A stretch of 64,000 bases of DNA from Butyricicoccus_A sp963588905 (GTDB lineage: Bacteria > Bacillota > Clostridia > Oscillospirales > Butyricicoccaceae). The notes under the pieces were generated by a model that saw only the letters and a program-made list of their open reading frames with translations, was not told the origin of the DNA and did not search any database. Location of the stretch: positions 62,001 to 126,000 of the forward strand of contig CAVAJF010000036.1 in assembly GCA_963588905.1 (NCBI GenBank). The letters are read 5' to 3'. The first letter of the stretch is position 1. Every line of letters begins with the position of its first letter. The position numbers and the translations under genes are program-made. Shown piece after piece: positions 1 to 8,505 of this stretch.

Positions 1-425
1 TTGCAGCCTTTTCTTATCCGTTGGGAAACAGAAAAATGATGGTCATCTGTCCGCAGGATTTTTCGACGGTACAACGGGTATTTGGCATGACATTGTGCAG
101 TATGCCGTTCTGGCTTGTGCTGTCGGTCTGTGCAGGCATGACCCATGGCGCACCGAGCACCGGACAGCTTACTCAGTCCTTTATCATAGCCTTGTTTTCC
201 GGCGTGATTGCAACGCTTCTATTTTTTGAAGCAACCAACTTGGTCAAGCACAATGCAAAGCAGTTGGCTGTCATTGAGGCAACCCAGTCAGGAGAAGTGA
301 TTTTTACGCTGCTGGGCGGCGTGCTGTTTTTGGGAGATCCGATGCCAAGCCCTGCCGGCTGTATCGGTATCGCAGTCATTGTTGCGGGTATGATTTGTAA
401 TAGTTTGGTCTCTATGCAAAAATAA
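1..425 (+). CDS. EamA/EmrE-type multidrug efflux permease, 3' part
   Basis: The frame is open from the window edge (codons from base 3), so only the C-terminal part of about 140 residues is present. It shows three to four hydrophobic segments and the run HNAKQLAVIEATQSGE followed by a glycine-rich helix and LGDP, which resembles the second EamA half of the multidrug-resistance efflux family of drug/metabolite transporters. It would be an inner-membrane exporter, with substrate not readable. The upstream GNRKMM stretch also fits this family. A strong terminator follows the stop directly, so it is the last gene of its transcript. The true start lies outside the window. Confidence 0.72.
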   Translation, partial: AAFSYPLGNRKMMVICPQDFSTVQRVFGMTLCSMPFWLVLSVCAGMTHGAPSTGQLTQSFIIALFSGVIATLLFFEATNLVKHNAKQLAVIEATQSGEVIFTLLGGVLFLGDPMPSPAGCIGIAVIVAGMICNSLVSMQK

Positions 426-461
426 AAAACAGCGAGAAGAATTTTCTTCTCGCTGTTTTTT
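424..461 (+). terminator. Rho-independent terminator after the permease
   Basis: A near-perfect hairpin with arms AACAGCGAGAAGAA and TTCTTCTCGCTGTT ends in a T run directly after the permease stop. The arms are flanked by A and T tracts, so it could work in both directions. Confidence 0.85.
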
Positions 462-469
462 GGTGCAGT

Positions 470-702
470 AAAGCAATCCAAATCCGAACCATTTCCCTTT
501 GATGCGACTTCTGCCACTTCTCCAAAAGTAACAGTCTGGGAGGGATAGCGTCCGGTACGACTACATCCCGGAATTTCAACTCTCCGATGTACCGCCGATT
601 CTTGAGCATATGTTCGACACTATTATAGGTGAACGCACTGCCCACCGGATTCTTGATGCCGTTTTCGTTCAGCCAGTCCCGGATTTCCTTCATGGCGGAC
701 AC
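470..702 (-). pseudogene. Serine recombinase fragment (Recombinase domain)
   Basis: The minus-strand frame carries MKEIRDWLNENGIKNPVG, then TYNSVEHMLKNRRYIGE and KFRDVVVPDAIPP. This is the characteristic Recombinase-domain stretch of large serine site-specific recombinases found in clostridial integrative elements. Only about 55 residues match: a stop lies just upstream in frame, the catalytic N-terminal resolvase domain is absent, and after DAIPP the sequence leaves the family. It is a remnant of an excised or decayed integrative element, not a working gene. The identity of the family is clear; which element it came from is not. Confidence 0.75.
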
Positions 703-797
703 CTCACTTCATACGTCAAAGAACAGCAAACCATTCCTCGGAATCACATTTCGTATAATCTATATACCATAACTTGCGAAGAATTGCAAGAATTTTT

Positions 798-1003
798 TCA
801 GGCGGTGATGTCCTGAAGTTCATCCTCCACAACTGCGGGTACAATGCCAAGTTTGATTAACAACGAAACGAACATCCGTTCCACACCCTTGTCCTCTCCG
901 CGCGAGGTAATGGTCAGGCTGAGAGTAAGTTGATGAATTCCACCCGGACTGGTGGCAGGATAAAAAGAACTCTGACCGTATATACAATATTTTTGGGATT
1001 TTC
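798..1003 (-). other. Unrecognised minus-strand ORF remnant
   Basis: A stop-free minus-strand frame of about 67 codons ends at base 798. It reads coding-like (…TSRGEDKGVERMFVSLL, then IKLGIVPAVVEDELQD) but has no ATG at its upstream end and no ribosome site. It lies beside the serine recombinase fragment and is probably the tail of another mobile-element gene. I do not recognise the family. Apart from this, bases 703-1060 hold no gene. Confidence 0.3.
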
Positions 1004-1116
1004 TTATAATATCTGGATGTAATTTGATAATTATATAAATAAAATATAAATAAAATTACGATATAATCATAGTACAGGGATACAGATAAAATTGGAGAGC
1101 GTCTTGGAGGCAGGAT

Positions 1117-1770
1117 ATGTATTTTGAATATGGAGAAAATGAAATTTTATATCTTAAAAGCAAGGATAAAAAACTTGCTGAAATAATTGAAAAAATTGGC
1201 TGGATTAAAAGAGAAACGGATACAGATTTATTTTCTTCGGTTATTCATCATATTATTGGTCAACAGATATCTACAAAAGCACAGGCAACCATCTGGCAGC
1301 GAATGCAAATAGATTTAGGGGAAGTAAATGCAGAAACGATTCTATCGGTGGATGTTTCTAAATTGCAGTCTTATGGTATGACATTCCGAAAAGCGGAGTA
1401 TATCACAGATTTTTCTGAAAAAGTTCACAGTGATGCCTTCAATCTGGATGCAGTCTGGCAAATGTCAGACGAGGAAGCTATCCGGGAATTGAACAGTCTA
1501 AAAGGTATTGGTGTCTGGACTGCGGAGATGATTTTATTGTTTTGTATGCAACGACCAAATATTTTTAGCTATGACGATCTTGCAATTCAGAGGGGATTAC
1601 GAATGGTTTATCATCACCGTAATATTGACCGCAAGCTATTTGAAAAATATCGTCGTCGTTTTAGTCCTTATTGCAGTGTAGCAAGCCTGTATTTATGGGC
1701 AGTGGCAGGTGGGGCAATTCCTGAAATGAAAGATTATAAACCGAAAGCAACAAAAAAGGAGAAAAAATGA
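1117..1770 (+). CDS. DNA-3-methyladenine glycosylase, HhH-GPD family
   Basis: A 217-residue AlkA-type base-excision glycosylase that removes alkylated purines from DNA. The helix-hairpin-helix LKGIGVWTAEMIL lies at residues 128-140 and the catalytic aspartate falls in SYDDLAIQRG (Asp154 by alignment with AlkA Asp238). It is shorter than E. coli AlkA because the N-terminal domain is missing, as in many Firmicute homologues. The ATG is preceded by a GGAGG-like site, and a TATAAT box lies about 50 bases upstream. The ogt gene starts 1 base after its stop, so the two alkylation-repair enzymes are co-transcribed. There is no Fe-S cysteine cluster, which argues against endonuclease III. Confidence 0.88.
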   Translation: MYFEYGENEILYLKSKDKKLAEIIEKIGWIKRETDTDLFSSVIHHIIGQQISTKAQATIWQRMQIDLGEVNAETILSVDVSKLQSYGMTFRKAEYITDFSEKVHSDAFNLDAVWQMSDEEAIRELNSLKGIGVWTAEMILLFCMQRPNIFSYDDLAIQRGLRMVYHHRNIDRKLFEKYRRRFSPYCSVASLYLWAVAGGAIPEMKDYKPKATKKEKK

Positions 1771-1771
1771 A

Positions 1772-2305
1772 ATGGTATATACATGCAAATATAAATCACC
1801 GTTAGGAGATATTCTACTGGCTGCGGATGAGGTTGGACTTATGGGGTTGTGGTTTGAAGGGGAGAAATATTTTGCAAAGACACTTCCAGATGAGCATATT
1901 CCACAGGAAACAGTGATTCTTACAGAGGCAAAAAAATGGTTGGACGTGTATTTCTCCGGTGAAGAACCGAAGTTTACGCCACCTCTTCATCCTGTGGGAT
2001 CAACATTCAGACAAGCTGTGTGGCAGATCTTATTGCAGATTCCATATGGAAGAACAGTTACATATGGTCAGATTGCCAGCGAGATAGTTGAAATGAAAAA
2101 GATTCCACATATGTCTGCACAGGCTGTAGGCGGTGCAGTTGGGCATAATGAAATCTCCATTATCATTCCGTGCCATCGTGTAGTAGGCACGAATGGCAGC
2201 TTGACTGGATATGCAGGTGGAATCGATAAAAAGATTGCACTGCTCACGTTGGAGCATACAGACATGAGTAGTTTCTTTGTCCCGAAGAAAGGAACCGCAC
2301 TTTAG
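1772..2305 (+). CDS. ogt: Methylated-DNA--protein-cysteine methyltransferase
   Basis: A 177-residue suicide alkyltransferase that moves the methyl group from O6-methylguanine to its own cysteine. The active-site motif IIPCHRVVG is at residues 131-139, with Cys134 as acceptor, preceded by the helix-turn-helix region FRQAVWQILLQIPYGRTVTYGQIA. The N-terminal part is the usual ribonuclease-H-like domain. It follows the AlkA-like gene with 1 base between them and has its ribosome site (AAAGGAG) in that gene's end. Its stop overlaps the convergent AraC gene's stop (TTAG), so no terminator separates the two. Confidence 0.93.
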   Translation: MVYTCKYKSPLGDILLAADEVGLMGLWFEGEKYFAKTLPDEHIPQETVILTEAKKWLDVYFSGEEPKFTPPLHPVGSTFRQAVWQILLQIPYGRTVTYGQIASEIVEMKKIPHMSAQAVGGAVGHNEISIIIPCHRVVGTNGSLTGYAGGIDKKIALLTLEHTDMSSFFVPKKGTAL

Positions 2306-3180
2306 AAAGTGTTTTTCCTGTAGTCTTTTGGGCTATAATCGGTTTTTTCTTTAAAACATTTTCCAAAATGACTTACCTGATGAAATCCTACATTTTCTGA
2401 GATTACACCGATGGGTAAATCTGTCGTCTTTAGTAATTCTGCTGCTTTTGAAAGCCGGTATTCCATTAAATATTTGTAAGGTGTTGTCTGTAGGCTTGCT
2501 TTAAAGCAGCGGAGACATTCAGATTTTCCTACATTTCCGCTTTTGGCAAGTGCTTCCAATGAAATATCTTCTGCATAATGATTGGCAATGTAGTTAAGGA
2601 ATTTTTGCATACGGATACTGACGATATTCTCCTGCTGCTGTGGCGGCAGGAGAATATTTTTTCGGAACATCAGCCAAAGCGTTGAAAGCGTCACCAGAAT
2701 TTCATAGGGATAAAATTCGTTTTTCTTTTCTTCTATTTCAGTGAGCTTCTTAAGTAAATCCAGCACTGTGTTTTCCCATTCATTCTGACCTGTAAAGTGA
2801 TAAAATTCCAGATCTTCATTTTCCGATATACTGTCTACAAAGACTCCCGCAGGACTTCCAAAATAAAATTTTAGGAAATAATCAGGAAAAACAAAGCTCT
2901 TATAATGGCATGACATAAATTGCTTGACTTGGTGCAGTGTATTTTTGTTAATAAAAATCCCCTGACCGGCAGAAACTTCGATCCTTTTGTTTAAAGTAAG
3001 AAATTTTATCTTTCCATCCATGACATAAATAAACTGAAAATCTTCATGCCAGTGCATAACTTGAAACCCTGGATTTTGAGGAAAACTTTTTTGATTGACA
3101 ACATCCAAAACTAAATATGGAAAATCTGTGTTTTCCATCAAATTAACAGAGTTTATATAATTTGATTTGCTCTTTTCCAT
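2302..3180 (-). CDS. AraC family transcriptional regulator with cupin sensor
   Basis: A 292-residue regulator. The N-terminal half is a cupin-like effector domain (MHWHEDFQFIYVMDGK, histidine-rich, about residues 40-110). The C-terminal 100 residues hold two helix-turn-helix motifs of the AraC type (ISLEALAKSGNVGKSECLRCFK and DLPIGVISENVGF, followed by HFGKCFKEKTDYSPKDYR). It is divergent from the ABC exporter at 3333, with about 150 bases between the two starts, so it probably controls that exporter, the usual arrangement. The effector is unknown. Confidence 0.88.
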   Translation of the reverse strand: MEKSKSNYINSVNLMENTDFPYLVLDVVNQKSFPQNPGFQVMHWHEDFQFIYVMDGKIKFLTLNKRIEVSAGQGIFINKNTLHQVKQFMSCHYKSFVFPDYFLKFYFGSPAGVFVDSISENEDLEFYHFTGQNEWENTVLDLLKKLTEIEEKKNEFYPYEILVTLSTLWLMFRKNILLPPQQQENIVSIRMQKFLNYIANHYAEDISLEALAKSGNVGKSECLRCFKASLQTTPYKYLMEYRLSKAAELLKTTDLPIGVISENVGFHQVSHFGKCFKEKTDYSPKDYRKNTF

Positions 3181-3332
3181 GTGTGATCCTCCATCTGGCT
3201 GTATTGTGATATTTTTCGGCTATAAAGTAATATTATTATTCTTTGTTCAGCGATATAATGATAGCGCAAAGCAGGAGGTCATGTCAATATAAAGAACTGA
3301 ACCTTCGACAGCGAACAGGAGGATACACATTT

Positions 3333-5075
3333 ATGAAGGATTACAAAAGCAAATCCGAGTTTCAAATTTTTCTATCGTATTTCAAACCGCATATAGGGCT
3401 TTTTTTGCTGGATATGGCTTGTGCATTAGCCATTGCACTGATTGATTTGGCATTCCCGGCAATATCTCGTTGGTGTATGTATACTTTACTTCCGCAAAAT
3501 GCGTGGAGAACTTTCTGGCTGGTCATGCTTGTGGTTTTTGTAGCATATATTCTTCGGTCGGTTTTCACCTACATGATTTGGTACTGGGGACACAATTTTG
3601 GTATTCTTGTGGAGACCGATATTCGGCGTGACCTGTTTCAGCATATTCAAAAATTGGGTTATGATTATTTTGACAATCATCGCGTTGGGCAGTTGATGAG
3701 TAGGCTTACCGCAGATTTGTTTGACATTACAGAGCTTGCCCACCATGGTCCGGAGGATATTTTTGTATCAACCGTGACAATTGTAGGTGCATTGATCATT
3801 ATGTTCCGCATTCAGTGGCGTCTGGCTCTGGTGATTGCCGTGATGATTCCGATTTTTCTGGTGATTGTGTGGAATTGTAAGAGCGCTATGAGAAACGCAT
3901 CACGCAATGTAAAAAGGGCAACAGCCTCTATTAACACCGATTTTGAATCGGGACTTTTCGGAATCCGTACTGCAAAGGCATTCGCAAATGAAGGAGAAGA
4001 ACTGCATAAATTTGATTCTGCCAATATGAGCTATCGTGATGCAAAATATCAGTATCATAAAGCAATGGCAAGCTTCAATGCTGTGATGGAATTTTTCCTT
4101 TGTATTTTATCTGTCATTGTGATTGCAGTCGGCGGCGCACTTATTATGAAGGGCCGTCTCAACACCATTGACCTGATTACCTTCAGTCTTTACATTACCA
4201 CCTTTGTGGCGCCGATCAGAAGATTGGCCGTCACATCAGAGCTGATTGCAAACGGAACTGCGGGACTGCATCGCTTTGCAGAATTGATGAAAACGGAACC
4301 CACATTAAAAGATTCTAAAGATGCCAAAGTGCTTACAAATGTGAATGGAAGAATTGATGTCAAGGATGTTTCATTTGCCTATCAGCCGGAAAGAAAAATT
4401 TTGAATCACGTTTCCCTGTCCATCAAGGCGGGCGAAATGATTGCGTTTGTAGGTTCCTCCGGCGGAGGAAAAACAACACTCAGTCAGTTGATTCCGCGTT
4501 TCTATGATGTGGGCAGCGGAAGCATTTGTATTGATGGACAGGATGTACGCAGCGTAACGCAGGATTCTCTGCATCAGAATGTAGGCGTTGTTTCACAGGA
4601 TGTATTCCTTTTTGCGGATAGTATTGCTGAAAATATTCGTTATGGCAGGTTGGATGCCACAATGGAGGAAGTGATTGAGGCTGCAAAGCTGGCAGAAATT
4701 TATGATGACATTATAGCAATGCCAGATGGTTTTGAGACAAATGTAGGTGAACGCGGCGTTTTGCTTTCCGGTGGACAAAAGCAGCGTATTTCTATCGCAC
4801 GTATTTTTTTGAAAAATCCACCTGTTTTAATTTTGGATGAGGCCACCTCCGCTTTGGACAGTGTAACAGAAGCTAAAATTCAAAAAACCTTTGAAAAATT
4901 GTCAGCAGGACGTACAACCATTGTCATTGCACATAGATTATCGACAGTGAAAAATGCAGATAGAATAGCAGTTATTGACAGAGGTGAAATCAAAGAGCTT
5001 GGCTCACATGAAGAATTGATGAAACAAAATGGTGAATATGCTGCTCTGGTACAGACACAGATGCTAAAAGAATAA
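3333..5075 (+). CDS. ABC exporter, fused permease and ATPase
   Basis: A 580-residue half-transporter. The transmembrane domain (about residues 1-330, six helices) is followed by an ATP-binding domain with Walker A GSSGGGKTT near residue 373, signature LSGGQKQR near 478, Walker B LILDEATSALD near 499 and H-loop IAHRLST. All catalytic residues are consensus, so a homodimer is expected. The start at 3333 is chosen because CAGGAGG sits 10 bases upstream; the frame is open back to 3243 but without a ribosome site. A TATAAT box is at about 3255. The divergent AraC regulator is the likely controller. The substrate (drug, peptide or lipid) cannot be read. Confidence 0.9.
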   Translation: MKDYKSKSEFQIFLSYFKPHIGLFLLDMACALAIALIDLAFPAISRWCMYTLLPQNAWRTFWLVMLVVFVAYILRSVFTYMIWYWGHNFGILVETDIRRDLFQHIQKLGYDYFDNHRVGQLMSRLTADLFDITELAHHGPEDIFVSTVTIVGALIIMFRIQWRLALVIAVMIPIFLVIVWNCKSAMRNASRNVKRATASINTDFESGLFGIRTAKAFANEGEELHKFDSANMSYRDAKYQYHKAMASFNAVMEFFLCILSVIVIAVGGALIMKGRLNTIDLITFSLYITTFVAPIRRLAVTSELIANGTAGLHRFAELMKTEPTLKDSKDAKVLTNVNGRIDVKDVSFAYQPERKILNHVSLSIKAGEMIAFVGSSGGGKTTLSQLIPRFYDVGSGSICIDGQDVRSVTQDSLHQNVGVVSQDVFLFADSIAENIRYGRLDATMEEVIEAAKLAEIYDDIIAMPDGFETNVGERGVLLSGGQKQRISIARIFLKNPPVLILDEATSALDSVTEAKIQKTFEKLSAGRTTIVIAHRLSTVKNADRIAVIDRGEIKELGSHEELMKQNGEYAALVQTQMLKE

Positions 5076-5256
5076 TTGAGATAGAATGATGCAGATGCCA
5101 CATTAAACTTGCAGGCTCTTTCATCGTACTTCATGTTCGTGCCCTTTCTGCCTTACGGCACCTTTACAGTTGTGACTTTCGTAATACGATTCTTCTGATA
5201 AGGTTTTGGACACACAGCCGTTTGGAACGACCCGGAATTGTCATTTCCAAAGAAAA

Positions 5257-5301
5257 CAAAAAATCCGAACCCTTCTCCTATCGAGAAAAGGTTCGGATTT
5301 T
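5257..5301 (-). terminator. Terminator after tRNA-Leu
   Basis: The hairpin arms AAATCCGAACC and GGTTCGGATTT lie just downstream of the minus-strand tRNA and are followed on that strand by a T run (TTTTTTGTTTTC). The 180 bases between here and the ABC exporter stop hold no recognisable gene. Confidence 0.8.
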
Positions 5302-5308
5302 CATTGTT

Positions 5309-5395
5309 TGGTGCCGGTGACCGGACTCGAACCGGTACGCTGTCGCCAGCGGTGGATTTTGAGTCCACTACGTCTACCAATTCCATCACACCGGC
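5309..5395 (-). tRNA. tRNA-Leu, anticodon CAA
   Basis: The minus strand folds as a class II tRNA. The acceptor arms GCCGGTG and CACCGGC are followed by an encoded CCA. The anticodon stem GTGGA/TCCAC encloses loop CTCAAAA, giving anticodon CAA, so it decodes UUG leucine. The variable arm is long (GCTGGCGACAGC region) as expected for leucine, and the T arm is CCGGTTCGAGTCCGG. A terminator follows directly. Confidence 0.95.
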
Positions 5396-5460
5396 AGATG
5401 ACGATAATTATTATACAGGAAGGGATGGAAAATTGCAAGTCCTTTTGCAAAATTTTTTTA

Positions 5461-5492
5461 CAAAAAACATCCAGGCAAAAATGCCTGGATGT
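5461..5492 (-). terminator. Terminator of the 5498-7215 minus-strand genes
   Basis: The perfect hairpin CATCCAGGCA/TGCCTGGATG with a four-base loop is followed on the minus strand by TTTTTTG, directly after the small membrane-protein gene. Confidence 0.85.
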
Positions 5493-5497
5493 AAGAG

Positions 5498-5824
5498 TCA
5501 AAATTCTGCGTCATCGTCTGCCCAGGTGTCAACCAGCTGCATAGCCTTATAGACAAAGAGGGCAACAGATGCAAGAAATGCGCAGACGACAAAACCACGA
5601 TGCTTTTTGAAAAAGTCAGAAAAGGCAGTGCCAATCAGAACGCCGAAAGAGATGAGCATCATTTTCAGTACAAAAACTTCTGACAACACGAACTTGCTGA
5701 GCAGGGAAGACAGATGCTCTTGCGCTGCGCTGTATCCGAGCTGGGCATACTTGCGAAGGTCTTCTGCATGAGAAGCCGCCAAATCACGGTATTTTTCCGT
5801 CTGTTCAAATAAATCGTTCCTCAT
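5498..5824 (-). CDS. Small two-helix membrane protein of unknown function
   Basis: A 108-residue protein. Residues 1-45 are amphipathic and charged, and two hydrophobic segments follow at about 49-69 and 78-96, joined by the basic turn KKHRG. The C-terminus is acidic (WADDDAEF). I do not recognise a family; the shape resembles small phage-holin-like or YtxH-like envelope proteins. Its start overlaps the exonuclease stop by 4 bases (ATGA) and it ends at a terminator, so it is the last gene of a translationally coupled pair. Confidence 0.65.
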   Translation of the reverse strand: MRNDLFEQTEKYRDLAASHAEDLRKYAQLGYSAAQEHLSSLLSKFVLSEVFVLKMMLISFGVLIGTAFSDFFKKHRGFVVCAFLASVALFVYKAMQLVDTWADDDAEF

Positions 5825-6522
5825 GAGTGCTTGGCTCCTTTCTCGGTAGTCATGCGGCGTTTGGCATAATACCGCCGCCGACTCTCTTGCTTTTTCTTTT
5901 CCGACTGAATTTTTTTGCGAATTTCCGCCGAAGTCGAACAGCTTTGCCGTCCTGCCTGCGAGACATGTCCAATGCGCATTTCCAGCGCATCCAACAGGTC
6001 TTGGGTCTGAAAACAGTGCTGGCTTTTGAGCGCTTCTGCGAAAATCAAACCACAGGCGCGGGCATCAGACAAAGCCTCGTGATGATTGAGACGAATGTCC
6101 AGATCGTTGCACACCGTATCCAGCTTATGGTTTTCCATTTCCGGCCAGAGCAGCTGAGAAATTTTGACTGTGCAGACGTAATCGAACTCCGGCACCGGAA
6201 TGCCGTAGTATTCGAGCAGCTTACACAAAACGGCGGTGTCAAAGGCTGCATTGTGACAGACGATGAGCTGATTTTCAATGCTGCTGTGAATTTGCTCCCA
6301 AACTTGGTCGAAGGTAGGGGCATCTTTTACCATATTCTTTTTAATGCCGTGAATGCGGACGTTGTACCAGTTGAATTTTCCATATTCTTCCGGAGGACGA
6401 ATCAACGTGATGGTCTCTTTGACCGGAACATTATCCTCAAACTCGACAACGCCAATCGAGCAAGCGCTGAGCATCGATGCATTAGCGGTTTCAAAATCAA
6501 TTGCTGTGAATTTCAAAAACAA
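5821..6522 (-). CDS. DnaQ-like 3'-5' exonuclease
   Basis: A 233-residue DEDDh exonuclease of the DNA polymerase III epsilon/RNase T fold. Exo I is AIDFETA (Asp9, Glu11), Exo II is HNAAFDTAVL (Asp95), and Exo III is HHEALSDARACG (His148, Asp153). The last 40 residues are basic and rich in Lys and Arg. Family members act on single-stranded DNA or RNA ends; which substrate applies here is not visible. It sits between DUF2461 and the small membrane protein on the same strand, with a 4-base overlap to the latter. Confidence 0.88.
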   Translation of the reverse strand: MFLKFTAIDFETANASMLSACSIGVVEFEDNVPVKETITLIRPPEEYGKFNWYNVRIHGIKKNMVKDAPTFDQVWEQIHSSIENQLIVCHNAAFDTAVLCKLLEYYGIPVPEFDYVCTVKISQLLWPEMENHKLDTVCNDLDIRLNHHEALSDARACGLIFAEALKSQHCFQTQDLLDALEMRIGHVSQAGRQSCSTSAEIRKKIQSEKKKQESRRRYYAKRRMTTEKGAKHS

Positions 6523-6531
6523 GCCTCCAGT

Positions 6532-7215
6532 TTATTGATGGCGAACCCGCTCTTCGGCCGTGCGAAGAAAATAGTAAAACGGCGCAATTCGCTTCAGATG
6601 ATATATCATTATATCATAGAATGAGCCGTCAAACAAGGCGGTATGGTCGTCACAGAAGTAACTGACACCAATATTTTTTCGATTTAACCAGATTTGATCA
6701 GCTTCCGGCGCGTTTGGAAACGGCGGACGCTTATAACAATCACCATACAACGAAAAAGCAGGTGTCTGTTCTAAGGCTTGTCTCGCCTGCTGATAGCGGA
6801 TGTCATGATTCAGAATCATCTGGCGAAATTCGTCACGGACGTTGGTCGGAATATGATAATATCCAACGCCATATCCCCAGCCTTCCTGCTCGATCTCAAA
6901 ATAATAGCACAGCGAATCACTCAAGTGCTTTTTCGGATGACGAAACGTCAGCCAGAGATGATCGCGGTATAAGTCCTTGTTTTTGGTGAATCGGTTGTCG
7001 CGGCGCACGCGGCTGAGCACTTTATACGGCATCACGACAAACTGCGGATCAATTTCCAGCATCGTAGGTGCCATTTGTTCGGTTAAATGATAAAATGGTT
7101 CGATAGCGAGCCTGCGGCAGTCTGCTTTGTGTTCTTCGTACCATGCTTTGCTGTTGCGGATGTGATTCTCCGCGAGAAAATCCAGCATCTGCGGCGTGAA
7201 TTCTTGGAATACCAT
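6532..7215 (-). CDS. DUF2461 family protein
   Basis: A 227-residue protein matching the DUF2461 pattern (LDFLAENHIRNSKAWYEEHK at the N-terminus, then SRVRRDNRFTKNKDLYRDHLWL, WGYGVGYYHIP). The biochemical role of this widespread family is unknown. It lies 9 bases upstream of the DnaQ-like gene on the same strand. The IS200/IS605 element ends 63 bases upstream of its start, so element-derived transcripts could read into it and its native promoter may have been displaced. Confidence 0.85.
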   Translation of the reverse strand: MVFQEFTPQMLDFLAENHIRNSKAWYEEHKADCRRLAIEPFYHLTEQMAPTMLEIDPQFVVMPYKVLSRVRRDNRFTKNKDLYRDHLWLTFRHPKKHLSDSLCYYFEIEQEGWGYGVGYYHIPTNVRDEFRQMILNHDIRYQQARQALEQTPAFSLYGDCYKRPPFPNAPEADQIWLNRKNIGVSYFCDDHTALFDGSFYDIMIYHLKRIAPFYYFLRTAEERVRHQ

Positions 7216-7277
7216 AAAGATACGATCTCCTTGTAAGTTTTTTGTAGAATTCTATTGTAGCGCATCTGATTTGTTGT

Positions 7278-7480
7278 GTGAACTGCCCATTGTCTAAAGC
7301 CAATGGGCTTCCTGCTTCGCAGACCTCGTAACCTACTATCTCCACAGGCGTTAATTTGGGCAGCCCCTGCCCTATTTATTCTTTTTATGCTATTTGTCTT
7401 AATCCCTCTGCTAGTATATTTTTGGCTGCATTGATGTCTCTATCATGCTTTACACCACAGACAGGACATATCCATTCCCT
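7278..7480 (-). ncRNA. Candidate omega RNA of TnpB 1
   Basis: Active TnpB proteins use a right-end RNA overlapping the 3' end of tnpB, with the guide taken from the DNA flanking the right end. Here the minus-strand right end contains stem-loops up to base 7278; the adjoining flank (ACAACAAATCAGATGC, 7277 downward) would be the guide. The 5' limit given is only the usual span. This is inferred from family knowledge, not from a motif search. Confidence 0.45.
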
Positions 7481-8488
7481 TACTGACAAATCTTTGGTCT
7501 CTGTATTTTTGTATCCACAAACGTTGCACAACTGGCTGCTTGCATAAAATGTATCTATCTTGATATATTTCCTGCCATTCCAGTTTGCCTTATACTCCAG
7601 TTGCCTTGTCAGCTCATACCATGATACATCACTTATGGATTTTGCCAAATGATGATTTTTTACCATGTTTTTTATCTGTAAATTTTCCGAAACTATCACT
7701 TGGTTTTCGCTGATAATCTCATGTGACATCTTATGTAGATAATCTTTTCTAGTATTTGTTATTTTCTCATGGCATAATGCTATCTTTTTTCTTGTTTTAT
7801 AGTGATTTCGACTTCTCTTTTCTTTATGTGCTAATTGTCTTTGCAGCTTTGTCAGTTTCTTTTCATATTTCCTGATGATTTTGGGATTTTCATATTTCTT
7901 CCCTTCAGATGTAATGCATAAATCCTTAATACCTAAATCTATCCCTGTATTTTGATTTGTATGTGGCAGTTCCATGTGTTCTGTTTCCACTAAAATTGAT
8001 ACATAATATTTACCACTCGGAACCTGTGATATCGTTGCAGATTTTATCTGTCCGCTAAAATTTCTATGCAGTTTTGCTTTTACATCTTTTAATTTAGGCA
8101 ACTTTACTCTGTTTTCCTCAAAATTTGCTGTTATATTGCTATTCGTAAAATTTGTTGTGTATGACTTATGATTATCATGTTTACTCTTAAACTTCGGATA
8201 ACCTGCATGTTCCTTAAAGAATTTCTGATATGCAGCATCCATATTATAAATTGCATTTGTCAGGGCAAATTTATCCACTTCTTTCAGCCATTCATATTCT
8301 TTCTTTAATTCCCTGTTGCAATAATTATTACAATCTGTTTTATTAACAGATTTTTGCTCTTTTTTATATCTCTCTTTACGATATGCAAGTGTCTGATTAT
8401 ACACAAAGCGACAACAGCCGAATGTTTTTGCAATCTGTATTTTCTGCTCATTATTGGGATATATTCTGTATTTATATGCTTTTAACAT
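7385..8488 (-). CDS. tnpB: TnpB RNA-guided endonuclease, IS605 OrfB family
   Basis: A 367-residue TnpB. The RuvC residues are all present: Asp184 in GIDLGIKDL, Glu268 in VSENLQIK, Asp351 in HDRDINAAKNIL. The zinc ribbon is CNVCGY (321-324) and CPVCGV (341-344). The length is in the normal range and no disruption is seen, so the nuclease may be active. It lies directly downstream of the tnpA remnant. In this family the protein cuts DNA guided by the right-end RNA and favours retention of the element. Confidence 0.93.
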   Translation of the reverse strand: MLKAYKYRIYPNNEQKIQIAKTFGCCRFVYNQTLAYRKERYKKEQKSVNKTDCNNYCNRELKKEYEWLKEVDKFALTNAIYNMDAAYQKFFKEHAGYPKFKSKHDNHKSYTTNFTNSNITANFEENRVKLPKLKDVKAKLHRNFSGQIKSATISQVPSGKYYVSILVETEHMELPHTNQNTGIDLGIKDLCITSEGKKYENPKIIRKYEKKLTKLQRQLAHKEKRSRNHYKTRKKIALCHEKITNTRKDYLHKMSHEIISENQVIVSENLQIKNMVKNHHLAKSISDVSWYELTRQLEYKANWNGRKYIKIDTFYASSQLCNVCGYKNTETKDLSVREWICPVCGVKHDRDINAAKNILAEGLRQIA

Positions 8489-8505
8489 CTGCTGTCACCG
8501 CCTTT

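Noticed and set aside
5153..5389. A 78-codon minus-strand ORF over the tRNA-Leu region
   Set aside because: Its sequence is the translated tRNA and terminator; the tRNA explains the conservation.
5827..6624. A 265-codon plus-strand ORF opposite the DnaQ-like exonuclease
   Set aside because: The opposite strand encodes a clear DEDDh nuclease with all motifs, and this frame shows no family and no ribosome site.
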